Origin: Candidatus Tokpelaia sp. JSC085
GTDB lineage: Bacteria > Pseudomonadota > Alphaproteobacteria > Rhizobiales > Rhizobiaceae
Reading direction: 5' to 3'
Length of the DNA stretch: 64,000 bases
Assembly (NCBI GenBank): GCA_003331005.1
Contig: QENC01000002.1
Location: 186,001-250,000, forward strand
Shown: positions 9,550-18,924 of the stretch, piece by piece
How positions within the stretch are numbered: position 1 is the stretch's first letter
Layout of the letters: each line of letters opens with the position of its first letter
Position numbers and translations under genes: made by a program
The notes under the pieces: model-generated
Told to the model about the DNA's origin: nothing
Databases searched by the model: none
Seen by the model: the letters and a program-made list of their open reading frames with translations, nothing else

Positions 9550-9787
9550 GACTAAGACAGTCTGACGATACGTTGGGCAATAAATAGTATCCAGCCTTTC
9601 GGCCAGATTTTCTCTGTCAGTTACATCTTGTTTTCTTCCGCAAGGTTTCTCTATCCATCTAACGATAACGATGATAACCGATTGCGCCGAAAGAGGCTTT
9701 TAAAATTTTTTATGTAATGGTCTAGCTTTTTTAAGCTCGACTGTCCTTCGCCCCATCAATGGTTATCATGACCGCTACTGTTGCCAT
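9550..9787 (-). pseudogene. zapA: Decayed zapA-like cell-division gene
   Basis: Reading leftward from ATG 9787, behind a GAAGGAA ribosome site, the sequence encodes MATVAVMITIDGAKDSRA. This resembles the MATVTVTIDGKTYRMA start of Hyphomicrobiales ZapA but ends at a stop. Further pieces follow in other frames: DHYIKNFKS, then SFGAIGYHRYR (compare SFGAIGDQRLTV in the family), and ENLAERLDTI near the end (compare the C-terminal LAERLETL). The order of pieces fits ZapA, while several frameshifts and stops make the gene unusable. ZapA stabilises the FtsZ ring and is generally not essential. The match is from memory of the family, not a search. Confidence 0.65.
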
Positions 9788-9800
9788 GAGAGAGATTCCT

Positions 9801-10007
9801 TCAGTAAAACTGACCTGTCAGATGCTCTGCATATGCCTTACTGTTGTCAAGTTTCTGTGAAATCTGGGAGAGATTGACATTCATTCGTTGAATCTATCGT
9901 TGAATCTATTAGCAAGCTTTTCAAAGCGCTTTGCTATACTTTCTTCTAGTATGTTCAGCGCTTGTCGATGTGTTCCAACGCCTGATCAATAGAATTTTTT
10001 GTTCCAT
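9801..10007 (-). pseudogene. Decayed DUF4164-family coiled-coil gene
   Basis: Leftward from 10007 the pieces SIDQALEHIDK, ALNILEESIAKRFEKLANRF and NLSQISQKLDNSKAYAEHL appear in order but in different frames, so at least two frameshifts separate them. They match the pattern of the short coiled-coil DUF4164 protein that in Hyphomicrobiales stands immediately upstream of zapA, next to tkt. The adjacent zapA relic supports the call. A perfect 12-base tandem duplication at 9886-9909 adds four residues to one piece. The region between this relic and tkt (10008-10279) has no gene and should hold the tkt promoter. Confidence 0.6.
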
Positions 10008-10279
10008 GCTATGCTAGCCTTATACTAACCTTCAACTTAACCTATAAAATTATTTCGGTTCTGCCTCAGATGAATAATCTTTATTACTGTATACTTATTA
10101 TGGTATACAATTTTTATTAAACTCCTATCTTGCCAGTTGCAAGAAATCCACAGTAGCAGCCTGTTGAAAGCAGGAATTGATTGACTCTTTTTATCCAAAT
10201 GTTGCAATAATAATTTCATGGGTACACATCTTTTATCATTGATCATTTTCTAAAACTCTCAAAGTTAATCAGGAAACTT

Positions 10280-12277
10280 ATGAAAAATTCCCGACAACAG
10301 AATCAGATGGCCAATGCCATTCGTTTTCTTTCAATAGATGCTGTTGAAAAGGCAGGGTCCGGTCATCCGGGTTTACCTATGGGAGTGGCCGATATTGCAA
10401 CTGTGCTTTATACCCGCTTTATGTCACATGATCCTAGAAAACCTGGCTGGCCAAACAGGGATCGCTTTGTCCTTTCTGCCGGCCATGGTTCCATGTTACT
10501 TTACTCATTGCTTTACCTGACAGGCTATGAAGATATCACATTAGATCAGATCAAGAACTTTCGTCAGCTTGGTGCACGTACTGCCGGACATCCAGAATAT
10601 GGGCATGCTGCTGGTGTTGAGACGACAACAGGACCGCTTGGTCAGGGTCTTGCTAATGCTGTTGGCATGGCTCTTGGTGAACGGCTAATGAATAGCCGGT
10701 TCAGTGACCTCATTGACCATAAGATTTATGTGCTCGTCGGAGATGGTTGTTTAATGGAAGGAATCAGTCAGGAAGCCATTTCAATGGCTGGACATTTGCA
10801 ATTAAGTAAGCTGACTGTTTTTTGGGATAATAATAACATCTCCATTGATGGCAGGATAAGTCTCTCTGACAGTACGGACCAGTGCATGCGTTTTATTGCT
10901 TGTGGCTGGAATACGATTGAGGTTGATGGTCATGATCAGGAAGCGATTAGCAAGGCGATTGAGAAGGCGCATGAATCAAAAAAGCCAACATTGATTGCCT
11001 GTAAAACCACCATTGGCTTTGGGTCACCGTACAAGGCTGATACGAATGGTATTCATGGTTCGCCGCTTGGCACTGACGAGATCGCTGCCACTCGCGCGGT
11101 CTTGGAGTGGGATGCATTGCCTTTTGTTGTTCCCACTGAAATTCTTGATAGGTGGCGGGCATCTGGTATTAATGCTGCGAAAAAACGCATAGAATGGGAT
11201 AAAAAACTTGAGAAATTGGATGTTGGTAAGCGCGCAGAATTTGAACGCTTAATGCGCGGTGATTTACCAGATATTTTTGATGCAGCAATGAACCGGTATA
11301 AAAAGGAACTGATTGCTATAGATACGAAAATGGCGACCCGCCAATCTTCTGCAATGGTGCTTGAAGTCATCAACGGGATTGTCCCTGAAACTATTGGTGG
11401 TTCGGCGGATCTTACGGGATCAAACAATACCAAGACAAGCCAGACGCATAGTATAAGTCCGCAGAATTTTTCAGGACGCTATGTCCACTATGGTATCCGT
11501 GAACATGTTATGGGCGCGATGATGAATGGCCTTGCCCTTTATGGTGGAATTATCCCTTATGGGGGAACATTTCTGTGCTTTTCCGATTACGCGCGTCCGG
11601 CGATGCGGTTGTCATCACTGATGGGTGTTCGTGTCATTTATGTCATGACGCATGACTCCATTGGCCTCGGCGAAGATGGACCAACACACCAGCCAGTTGA
11701 GCATCTAGCGGCTCTACGTTCTATTCCGAATCATTTTGTTCTCCGTCCTGCTGATGCAACTGAAACGGCTGAATGTTGGCAGTTAGCACTGCAATCTAGA
11801 AAAACACCATCGACCCTAGTGCTGACGCGGCAGAGTGTACCAAGCATCCGTCGGGAGCATGTAAACAAGAATATGTGCGCACTCGGTGCCTATGAACTTG
11901 AAAAAGCAAGTGATGAAGCTCAGGTAACGCTTTTTGCAAGCGGTTCTGAGGTTAGTATCATTGCTGCTGCCCATAGGATTCTTGAAAAACGGGGCGTTGC
12001 AACGCGTGTTGTTTCTGTGCCAAGCTTTGAGCTTTTTGAACAGCAGAGCTTATCCTATCAGCAGGCATTGATAGGTTCCGCGCCTGTCAAGATTGCTGTG
12101 GAAGCGGCGATCAATCAAGGATGGGAAAGATTTATTGGCATCAATGGTACGTTTATCGGTATGAACAGCTTTGGAGCCAGTGGTCCGATTAAAAATCTTT
12201 ATGCTCACTTTGGTATTACACTGGAAGTAGTTCTCGAGACAGCAGACGCAAAACTCCAATCTATAAGTAAAAGCTAA
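10280..12277 (+). CDS. tkt: Transketolase
   Basis: The thiamine-diphosphate enzyme moves two-carbon units between sugar phosphates in the non-oxidative pentose phosphate pathway. The 665 residues are full length. Visible signatures are SGHPGLPMGVAD near the start, the ThDP/Mg motif GDGCLMEGISQEA, HGSPLGTDE, and in the pyrimidine-binding domain SADLTGSNNT, GIREHVMGAMMNG and THDSIGLGEDGPTHQP. A GGAAACTT-type ribosome site precedes the ATG. It leads the tkt-gap-pgk block, all rightward. The spacing to gap is 69 bp, so co-transcription is plausible. Confidence 0.96.
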   Translation: MKNSRQQNQMANAIRFLSIDAVEKAGSGHPGLPMGVADIATVLYTRFMSHDPRKPGWPNRDRFVLSAGHGSMLLYSLLYLTGYEDITLDQIKNFRQLGARTAGHPEYGHAAGVETTTGPLGQGLANAVGMALGERLMNSRFSDLIDHKIYVLVGDGCLMEGISQEAISMAGHLQLSKLTVFWDNNNISIDGRISLSDSTDQCMRFIACGWNTIEVDGHDQEAISKAIEKAHESKKPTLIACKTTIGFGSPYKADTNGIHGSPLGTDEIAATRAVLEWDALPFVVPTEILDRWRASGINAAKKRIEWDKKLEKLDVGKRAEFERLMRGDLPDIFDAAMNRYKKELIAIDTKMATRQSSAMVLEVINGIVPETIGGSADLTGSNNTKTSQTHSISPQNFSGRYVHYGIREHVMGAMMNGLALYGGIIPYGGTFLCFSDYARPAMRLSSLMGVRVIYVMTHDSIGLGEDGPTHQPVEHLAALRSIPNHFVLRPADATETAECWQLALQSRKTPSTLVLTRQSVPSIRREHVNKNMCALGAYELEKASDEAQVTLFASGSEVSIIAAAHRILEKRGVATRVVSVPSFELFEQQSLSYQQALIGSAPVKIAVEAAINQGWERFIGINGTFIGMNSFGASGPIKNLYAHFGITLEVVLETADAKLQSISKS

Positions 12278-12346
12278 TAAACTTCATAGTCTCGGATTTT
12301 CTATCGAATTTTATAAATTTTGGAGATATTTGAACGGGAGATAATC

Positions 12347-13354
12347 ATGACGACACGTGTATCGATTAATGGGTTTGGGCGCATCGGTCGCAACATTTTG
12401 CGTGCTGTTATTGAAAGCGGGCGCCGGGATCTTGAGGTTGTTGCTATTAATGATCTTGGGCCAGTTGAAACCAATGCTTATCTTTTGCGTTATGATTCGG
12501 TGCATGGCCGTTTCCCTATAAATATCAGTGTTTCTGGTGATACAATTGATGTTGGGTATGGCCCAATTAGAGTTTATGCTATGCGTAATCCCGCAGAACT
12601 TCCGTGGAACGAACTAGAGGTTGATGTCGCTTTGGAGTGTACAGGCATTTTCACTACGCGTAGTCAGGCATCTGCCCATCTTGCTGCTGGTGCGAAAAAA
12701 GTTCTTGTATCAGCCCCTTGTGATGGGGCTGATCTGACGGTTGTTTATGGTGTCAATCATCACAAACTGAAAGGAGAACATGCAGTCATCTCGAATGCTT
12801 CTTGTACCACCAATTGTCTAGCACCTGTTGTTAAGGTATTAAATGACGTCATTGGTATTGAAAAAGGCTTTATGACCACAATTCATTCTTATACTGGCGA
12901 TCAGCCGGTGCTCGATACCATGCATAAGGATCTTTATCGGGCACGTGCCGCTGCATTATCAATGATTCCGACTTCAACAGGGGCCGCCAAGGCTGTAGGA
13001 TTGGTATTACCGGAACTCAATGGTCTTCTTGATGGTGTTGCCATTCGCGTGCCAACGCCGAATGTTTCGGTTGTCGATTTCAGCTTTACTGCCAGACGAA
13101 AGACAACAGTTGAAGAAATCAATGAGTCAATCCGTGAAGCGGCCAATGGAAAACTTAAGGGCATTCTCGGCTTTACTGATGAAAAACTTGTCAGCTGTGA
13201 TTTTAACCATGATGCGCGTTCTTCTGTTGTTCAGATTGAGCAGACAAAGGTCGTAGGTCACACACTTTGTCGTATTCTGTCCTGGTATGATAATGAATGG
13301 GGTTTTTCAAACCGTATGAGCGATACAGCCGTTGCGTTCGGTAAGACTATTTGA
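12347..13354 (+). CDS. gap: Glyceraldehyde-3-phosphate dehydrogenase, type I
   Basis: The enzyme oxidises glyceraldehyde 3-phosphate to 1,3-bisphosphoglycerate with NAD and phosphate. The NAD-binding start [12 protein letters not shown], the catalytic Cys motif [12 protein letters not shown] and the C-terminal [13 protein letters not shown] are all present. The frame opens at 12320, but the ATG at 12347, behind GGGAG at 12336-12340, gives the family N-terminus ([11 protein letters not shown]). The product is 335 residues. It lies between tkt and pgk in the order common to Hyphomicrobiales. Confidence 0.96.
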   Translation: MTTRVSINGFGRIGRNILRAVIESGRRDLEVVAINDLGPVETNAYLLRYDSVHGRFPINISVSGDTIDVGYGPIRVYAMRNPAELPWNELEVDVALECTGIFTTRSQASAHLAAGAKKVLVSAPCDGADLTVVYGVNHHKLKGEHAVISNASCTTNCLAPVVKVLNDVIGIEKGFMTTIHSYTGDQPVLDTMHKDLYRARAAALSMIPTSTGAAKAVGLVLPELNGLLDGVAIRVPTPNVSVVDFSFTARRKTTVEEINESIREAANGKLKGILGFTDEKLVSCDFNHDARSSVVQIEQTKVVGHTLCRILSWYDNEWGFSNRMSDTAVAFGKTI

Positions 13355-13447
13355 GCTGTTTTCTTGAGGCTGTAGAAAAAACAGAGCGGCTTTTAAAAAT
13401 GTTTCTAGAAAAAATTCTACCATGGAAACGCTTTGGAGAAAGAATTT

Positions 13448-14644
13448 ATGAAAATTCGTACGCTTGATGACATTGATGTCAAATCCAAGCGCGTTTTGTT
13501 GCGTGTAGACCTGAATGTTCCCATAACAAGTGGAAGAGTAAGGGACAAGACACGTATTAAACGAAGCAGGAGAACGATTAAAGAGTTATCTCAAAAAGGA
13601 TCTAAAGTGATCTTGCTTGCACATTTCGGTCGGCCAAAAGGCAAGGTCGTGGCTTGTGATTCTTTGAAGCGAATCAGAGAACCTCTAGCAGACGAGCTGG
13701 ATTGTATTGTCCATTTTTCTGAAGATTGTATTGGCGATAAGGCAAAAGTGGCCATTTCTGCAATGCAGGATGGTGATATTCTTTTGCTTGAAAATACCCG
13801 GTTTCACGTGGGCGAAGAAAAAAATGATCCAGAGTTTGTCAAAGCCCTTGCTGCCAATGGTGATATTTATGTCAATGATGCTTTCTCAGTCGCTCACCGT
13901 TCACATGCTTCCACTGAGGGGCTGGCGCGTCTCATGCCGTCATATGCTGGTCGGTTAATGCAGGCTGAGATAGTCGCTCTGGAACAGGGACTTGAAAGAC
14001 CAAAACGACCAGTAGTAGCTATTGTCGGTGGATCTAAGGTTTCAACAAAGATTAATATTATCAGTAATCTTGTTGGGAAAGTCGATACTTTGGTTATTGG
14101 GGGTGGGATGGCCAATACATTTCTTGCTGCACACGGATTGAATGTAGGTCATTCGTTGTGTGAGCATGAACTGGTTAATACGGTACACTCCATTATGGAG
14201 AAGGCTGAACAAAAAAATTGTAGGGTTCTTTTGCCAATAGATGTTGTAGTCGCTGGTCATTTCGCAGCTCATGCGCCAAGCAAAAACTATAATGTTGAAG
14301 ATATTCCATCCGATGGTATGATTCTCGATGTTGGGAAGCGTTCGATGCACCGCATTTGTGCTGCGATTGATAATGCGTCAACACTGGTATGGAATGGACC
14401 ACTTGGTGCTTTTGAACTGCATCCATTTGACCGGGGTACAGTGCTGATGGCAAGGTGGGCTGCTGAACGTAGCAGAGCAGGTGACCTGGTTTCTATTGCC
14501 GGTGGTGGTGATACGGTTGCATCACTGAATCATGCCGGTGTTGGGGAGGATTTTACTTATCTCTCAACAGCAGGCGGTGCATTCCTTGAATGGATGGAAG
14601 GGAAATTGCTGCCTGGGCTAATGGCTCTTGAAATTGGGCCATAG
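13448..14644 (+). CDS. pgk: Phosphoglycerate kinase
   Basis: It transfers phosphate from 1,3-bisphosphoglycerate to ADP in lower glycolysis. RVLLRVDLNVP and the substrate-binding LLAHFGRPKGK lie in the N-domain, LLENTRFHVGEE and NDAFSVAHRSHAS follow, the hinge has VAIVGGSKVSTK, and the nucleotide loop SIAGGGDTVA is near the C-terminus. The ATG at 13448 has GGAG at 13435-13438 as ribosome site; an upstream TTG in frame overlaps that site and is not the start. The 398 residues are full length. The fructose-bisphosphate aldolase gene that often follows pgk in relatives is not here. Confidence 0.95.
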   Translation: MKIRTLDDIDVKSKRVLLRVDLNVPITSGRVRDKTRIKRSRRTIKELSQKGSKVILLAHFGRPKGKVVACDSLKRIREPLADELDCIVHFSEDCIGDKAKVAISAMQDGDILLLENTRFHVGEEKNDPEFVKALAANGDIYVNDAFSVAHRSHASTEGLARLMPSYAGRLMQAEIVALEQGLERPKRPVVAIVGGSKVSTKINIISNLVGKVDTLVIGGGMANTFLAAHGLNVGHSLCEHELVNTVHSIMEKAEQKNCRVLLPIDVVVAGHFAAHAPSKNYNVEDIPSDGMILDVGKRSMHRICAAIDNASTLVWNGPLGAFELHPFDRGTVLMARWAAERSRAGDLVSIAGGGDTVASLNHAGVGEDFTYLSTAGGAFLEWMEGKLLPGLMALEIGP

Positions 14645-14814
14645 TCATCAATCTGGGTATCACTGTAATATTGAAGCCCAGGCTGCAAGTCCAATGCGTT
14701 TTTGAGATGGCACAAAACACTACAACACCTCAAGGTATAGTCTCATAGAGAAGTTATTTCACCCAAAGTCGTTTGACAAGTGATAAGACGCGCACGCAGT
14801 GCAGAAAATTCTGT

Positions 14815-15072
14815 TTAATCCATGCCGAGAATGTTTTTATAAAGCTGTATTATGGCTTCTTCTTCTTGACGCTCATGCGCTTTCTTTTTACGCAGCTGAA
14901 TGACTACGCGCACAGCATTAGCATCAAAACCATTCGCTTTCAATTCTGCATAAATACCCTTGATATCATTGCTCAAGGCCTTTTTTTCTTCTTCAAGCCG
15001 TTCAATTCGTTCAATGAAAGAACGAAGCTGTCCAACTGCAACAGAAGGGATTTGCTCTGCAATATTACTCAT
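14815..15072 (-). CDS. gapR: GapR/UPF0335 (DUF2312) nucleoid-associated protein
   Basis: This 85-residue coiled-coil protein matches the DUF2312/UPF0335 pattern: [20 protein letters not shown], then [18 protein letters not shown] and [11 protein letters not shown]. In Caulobacter this family (GapR) binds AT-rich, overtwisted DNA as a tetramer and helps replication and chromosome organisation. Length and sequence are typical. It lies opposite to its neighbours, between pgk and the DUF1036 gene, and a GGAGAG ribosome site precedes its ATG. Confidence 0.9.
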   Translation of the reverse strand: MSNIAEQIPSVAVGQLRSFIERIERLEEEKKALSNDIKGIYAELKANGFDANAVRVVIQLRKKKAHERQEEEAIIQLYKNILGMD

Positions 15073-15432
15073 AGAACTCTCCAGATATCAGACTGCATAC
15101 ATCATTCCACCACTCAGGGCATGACTCGTTTCAATAGAAACGACTGTACCAAATGACCGACATAGATAGATTCGTCAAGTCTTCAAAAATTTACTTGCTT
15201 TTCCGTTTCTTTGTTTGGAATTTTGTCGATGCAAAGAATTAGGGAATCTGGTACGTACTAGTTTAACATCCTGTCTATGAGTGTAGAAGTGTAGAAAAGT
15301 TTGGCGAGCAGGTGTCTGTTCCCCATCCAGTTAACTGTATGTACAAATTCCTTGCCTCTCTCCGATGCCTTCCTTTGCGGAAAAAGAGGTTGAAAATTCA
15401 ATGATTGATTAAAATCGCTCAGGATATAGATT
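15073..15432. other. Divergent promoter region between gapR and the DUF1036 gene
   Basis: 360 bases with no recognisable gene on either strand. It must contain the leftward gapR promoter and the rightward promoter of the DUF1036-pyk pair. I see no operator, hairpin of note or RNA gene in it. Confidence 0.45.
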
Positions 15433-15900
15433 TTGAAAAAAGTTGCAAAATGGTTTCTTACCCTTGTATTTTTAGGACTTACCGGGGCATCTGCTTATGC
15501 CGACTTTCGTGTCTGCAATTCAACGCAAAAAACTGTGGGGGTTGCGATCGGATACCGGACAACCAAAGATTGGAAGAGTGAAGGATGGTGGCACATAATA
15601 CCAACAAGTTGTAAGACATTAATTGAAGGGCCATTGTCATCACGTTTTTATTATATTTATGCTGAGAATGCAGATGGAAGAGGTCGTTGGGATGGCGCTA
15701 TCAACATGTGTGGCAGTGAGAGCGAGTTTAAAATTAACGGTGTGGGAAACTGTTTTGCCCGAGGATTTCAAAAATTTGGTTTTCAGGAAATCGATACAGG
15801 AAACCAAACAAGCTGGATGGTTCAGTTAGTCAAACTTGTATCAAGCAGTTCATCTTTGAACAATCCAGTGATAACAGGAACAGGAATGACAAGAATATGA
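15433..15900 (+). CDS. Secreted DUF1036 protein
   Basis: This 155-residue exported protein starts with a clear signal peptide (KKVAKWFLTLVFLGLTGASA, cleaved near AYA-DF). The conserved DUF1036 domain follows, with FRVCNSTQKTVGVAIGY and a pattern of Cys and Trp residues (EGWWHI, TSCKTLIEG, YIYAENADG, CFARGFQKF). The function is unknown. The start is TTG behind an AGGATA ribosome site, as the preceding frame has no ATG near the signal peptide. Its stop overlaps the pyk start (ATGA), a coupled arrangement also seen in related genomes. Confidence 0.88.
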   Translation: MKKVAKWFLTLVFLGLTGASAYADFRVCNSTQKTVGVAIGYRTTKDWKSEGWWHIIPTSCKTLIEGPLSSRFYYIYAENADGRGRWDGAINMCGSESEFKINGVGNCFARGFQKFGFQEIDTGNQTSWMVQLVKLVSSSSSLNNPVITGTGMTRI

Positions 15901-17330
15901 AACGCAACCGCAAAGTCAAGATTCTAGCTACATTGGGTCCAGCTTCTTCAGAGGAGACAACCATCGAAAAACTCTTTGTTGCAGGTGCGGATGTTTTTCG
16001 GATCAATATGAGTCATGCAAGCCACGATACAATGCGTCTGTTGGTGAAACGAATCCGTAATGTTGAGAAAAAGCTTGGCCGTCCGATTGGTATTCTAACC
16101 GATCTGCAAGGCCCGAAGTTGCGTGTTGGGACCTTTTACGGTGGAAAGGCGCAACTGATAGCAGGTCAGCGTTTTACACTTGATAACCAGGATATGCCAG
16201 GAAACAGTAGGCGGGTTTATCTGCCACATCCTGAAATTCTTGAAGCAGTCAAACCGTGTGAGCGCTTGCTGATTGATGATGGTCGACTTGAATTTTTGGC
16301 TGAAAAATGTGATGGTCTATCAATCGAATGTCGTATTGTTTCGGGAACCGTTCTTTATGATCGTAAGGGAGTAAATTTGCCGGATACGATGCTTGGTGTT
16401 GGTGCGCTAACAGACAAAGATCATGCTGATCTCGAGGCGGTTTTACAAGAAAACGTTGACTGGGTAGCGCTCTCATTCATCCAGCGTCCTGAGGATATAA
16501 AGGAAGTGCGCAAGGTAGCACAAGGCCGTGTTGGAATTTTGTCAAAAATTGAAAAACCTCAGGCCGTGGAGCGCCTTAAGGAGATTATCGAGCTTTCTGA
16601 TGCATTAATGGTAGCCCGTGGTGATTTGGGTGTTGAAATGCCGTTAGAAAGTGTACCGGGTATTCAAATTGAGATCATTAATGCCTGCCGTATGGCAGGA
16701 AGACCGGTTGTAGTTGCAACCCAGATGCTCGAATCAATGATCAACACACCAGTCCCTACAAGGGCTGAGGTATCTGATGTTGCAACTGCTGTACTTGAAG
16801 GTGCTGACGCTATCATGCTATCAGCTGAATCGGCTTCAGGTCAATATCCGGTTGAAGCTGTCCGAACGATGGATCGCATTGCACAGACAATAGAACAGGA
16901 TGCCAATTATGCGCCGATGATAAACGCGAGACATTCCAAACCAGAACCGACCGGCGCTGATGCGATATCCCTTGCTGCACGCCAGATTGCCGAAACGCTT
17001 GATCTATCAGCAATAGTTGCCTACACTGGAACAGGTGCAACTGGTATTCGCGCATCACGTGAGCGGCCGAGTACACCGATTCTTGCCTTATCTCCCATTG
17101 TGGAAACAGCACGTCGTCTAGCGCTTGTTTGGGGATTACATAGTGTTGTAACCGGCACACATGGTCTGGATGATATGGTTAACCACGCTTGCGCTATTGC
17201 TTGCGCTGAGGGCTTTAGTGCACCGGATGCGCGAATAATCATTACAGCAGGCGTGCCTTTTGGCCGTCCGGGCAGCACAAATATGTTACGAATCGCCTAT
17301 GTCAGCAAAGATGGTAAAAGAGGTGTTTAA
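15897..17330 (+). CDS. pyk: Pyruvate kinase
   Basis: It makes pyruvate and ATP from phosphoenolpyruvate and ADP. The protein has the family start KVKILATLGPASS, then RINMSHASH, TDLQGPKLRVG, the catalytic KIEKPQAVERL and the signature LMVARGDLGVEMP. MLSAESASGQYPVEAV and a C-terminal regulatory-type domain (residues about 350-477) follow. At 477 residues it is full length. Translation is probably coupled to the upstream DUF1036 gene through the 4-base overlap. Confidence 0.96.
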   Translation: MKRNRKVKILATLGPASSEETTIEKLFVAGADVFRINMSHASHDTMRLLVKRIRNVEKKLGRPIGILTDLQGPKLRVGTFYGGKAQLIAGQRFTLDNQDMPGNSRRVYLPHPEILEAVKPCERLLIDDGRLEFLAEKCDGLSIECRIVSGTVLYDRKGVNLPDTMLGVGALTDKDHADLEAVLQENVDWVALSFIQRPEDIKEVRKVAQGRVGILSKIEKPQAVERLKEIIELSDALMVARGDLGVEMPLESVPGIQIEIINACRMAGRPVVVATQMLESMINTPVPTRAEVSDVATAVLEGADAIMLSAESASGQYPVEAVRTMDRIAQTIEQDANYAPMINARHSKPEPTGADAISLAARQIAETLDLSAIVAYTGTGATGIRASRERPSTPILALSPIVETARRLALVWGLHSVVTGTHGLDDMVNHACAIACAEGFSAPDARIIITAGVPFGRPGSTNMLRIAYVSKDGKRGV

Positions 17331-17410
17331 ATCAGGGCACTCAAGGGTCAAGGGAGGACCTAGATGCAAAATTAATAGAAAATCGCGGCAACAGAAATAC
17401 TCTAAACACA

Positions 17411-17788
17411 CTACCGTTTTTTGTTGAGAAGATCCGGAGATGCTGGTGTGACTGCAATAGATTCTCCACATCCGCATGTCGATATCTGATTAGGATTCCT
17501 GAAAACAAAACCTGCTCTGAATGTTGTTACTTCGAAATCCATTTCAGTGCCGAGTAGAAATAAGACTGCTTCGCGTGCAATAAAAACCCGCCCTCCATCT
17601 TTTTCTATGACATCCATTTCCGATGTCGACATATCTTCTGTAATCAGGTCAATTGTATATTCCAGACCAGCACAACCACCCTTCTTTATGCCGACCATTA
17701 TACCGCGTGCATGTTTATGAGTTTGCATAATTTCCTTGACTCTTACTGCGGCGTTGTCAGTTAAGGTTAGTATGTGAGAGTAACTCAT
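17411..17788 (-). CDS. A-type iron-sulfur cluster carrier (SufA/IscA/ErpA family)
   Basis: A-type carriers pass Fe-S clusters from the assembly scaffold to target proteins. The 125-residue protein has the three cluster-binding cysteines: Cys39 in GGCAGLEY, and Cys105 and Cys107 in STCGCGES. In many Hyphomicrobiales this gene ends the suf operon. Here the flanks are pyk (convergent) and holA (same strand, 101 bp upstream), so it is detached from suf. Which subfamily it belongs to cannot be settled by eye. Confidence 0.9.
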   Translation of the reverse strand: MSYSHILTLTDNAAVRVKEIMQTHKHARGIMVGIKKGGCAGLEYTIDLITEDMSTSEMDVIEKDGGRVFIAREAVLFLLGTEMDFEVTTFRAGFVFRNPNQISTCGCGESIAVTPASPDLLNKKR

Positions 17789-17889
17789 AAATTATTTATT
17801 TAATCCTATGATTGTTGTTTATCAGTATCTACTTTTCCGTATTTTCCTCGACGCGAAGACCTGTCCGTTCTCCGATCACAGCGCTGGTA

Positions 17890-18924
17890 TTATATAATCT
17901 CTGCAGCTAAGTCTATAAGGTTTTGCCGCACGATAGAAGAAGCAATGCCTGCATGTTTTCTGCTTTCAAGCATGGTATTGTGCAACCGTTCCATGGCATG
18001 CGCGATCTGTTTTGCACTCCAACGTGAAAGGGCTTTTTCCACAGTCTTTTGTCGATGAAAGTCAATTTGCGACTTAGGAGCAGTAACGATAGATGCAGCA
18101 TTGTCCATAAGGAAGCGTAATTCCTGCAACTGTTGAAACTGGCGTTGCACTGCACTCAAAATTGAAAACAGCGGTGTGCTATCTTCAATCTGGCGCTCCA
18201 AGCTGTTATTAAGAGTTGAAAGATTGCCACTGATGACCGCATCAGTGATTTCATCTTGTGATATGACACTGACATCACTGATCGCTTCAGCAATATCTTC
18301 AAGATTAATGATGTCTTTCCCCTTTGCATACAAGCAAAGCTTTTCCAGTTCATTGCGTGACACACGCCTATCAGCCCCAAGATTTTTCCGCAGCAGTGCA
18401 CGCGCATCAAGCGCAATACGCATGTCAAATTTTGACAGAATCTCATCAATCAGCTGGTCAATGCCATATATATCATCACTGTAGCAAGGAAGAGCCATGG
18501 CATTCCCTGCTTGTTCCACCAACTGCCGTAAGATGGCTCTTTTTTTAAGATCACCGGCTTCGATCAAGATGAACACCTGTTCAGGTGATTTTTGTAAAAG
18601 CCATCGCACTGCTTTTGTCAGCCCTTTTTGGACTCCTGCATTGCGTATCCAGATTAACCGATGATTACCAAAAAGTGAGATAGTACATGCTTCATCGTAG
18701 AGACGGGCCGGATCATGGTCAATATCTGTTGCATCCAGATGAATTGTTGAAAACGGATCATTAACATTAACACCGGTATTTTTTGCAAAAATATTTGCAC
18801 GCTCAGATACTAATCCCTTGTCAGGGCCATAAATGAGCACAATCGGATAAGTGCCTGACAAACAATTAAGAAAACCATTAACATCATGAGCCTTTTTTTT
18901 CGCCACGAGTCGAATCCAATCCAC
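17890..18924 (-). CDS. holA: DNA polymerase III subunit delta
   Basis: The delta subunit is part of the clamp loader and opens the sliding clamp during replication. The 344-residue protein shows the family start KKAHDVNGFL, then YPIVLIYGPDKGLVSERA, RLIWIRNAG, and a long C-terminal helical region including the SRNELEKLCLYAKG segment. GTG at 18924 gives the longest form. A second GTG at 18906 (starting MAKKKAHDV) fits relatives better, so the first six residues are doubtful. The lptE and leuS genes that usually precede holA in this order are not in the adjoining 320 bases. Confidence 0.9.
   Translation of the reverse strand: MDWIRLVAKKKAHDVNGFLNCLSGTYPIVLIYGPDKGLVSERANIFAKNTGVNVNDPFSTIHLDATDIDHDPARLYDEACTISLFGNHRLIWIRNAGVQKGLTKAVRWLLQKSPEQVFILIEAGDLKKRAILRQLVEQAGNAMALPCYSDDIYGIDQLIDEILSKFDMRIALDARALLRKNLGADRRVSRNELEKLCLYAKGKDIINLEDIAEAISDVSVISQDEITDAVISGNLSTLNNSLERQIEDSTPLFSILSAVQRQFQQLQELRFLMDNAASIVTAPKSQIDFHRQKTVEKALSRWSAKQIAHAMERLHNTMLESRKHAGIASSIVRQNLIDLAAEII

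Noticed and set aside
14773..15156. 127-codon rightward frame over gapR
   Set aside because: It lies on the opposite strand of gapR, which has clear family sequence and a ribosome site.
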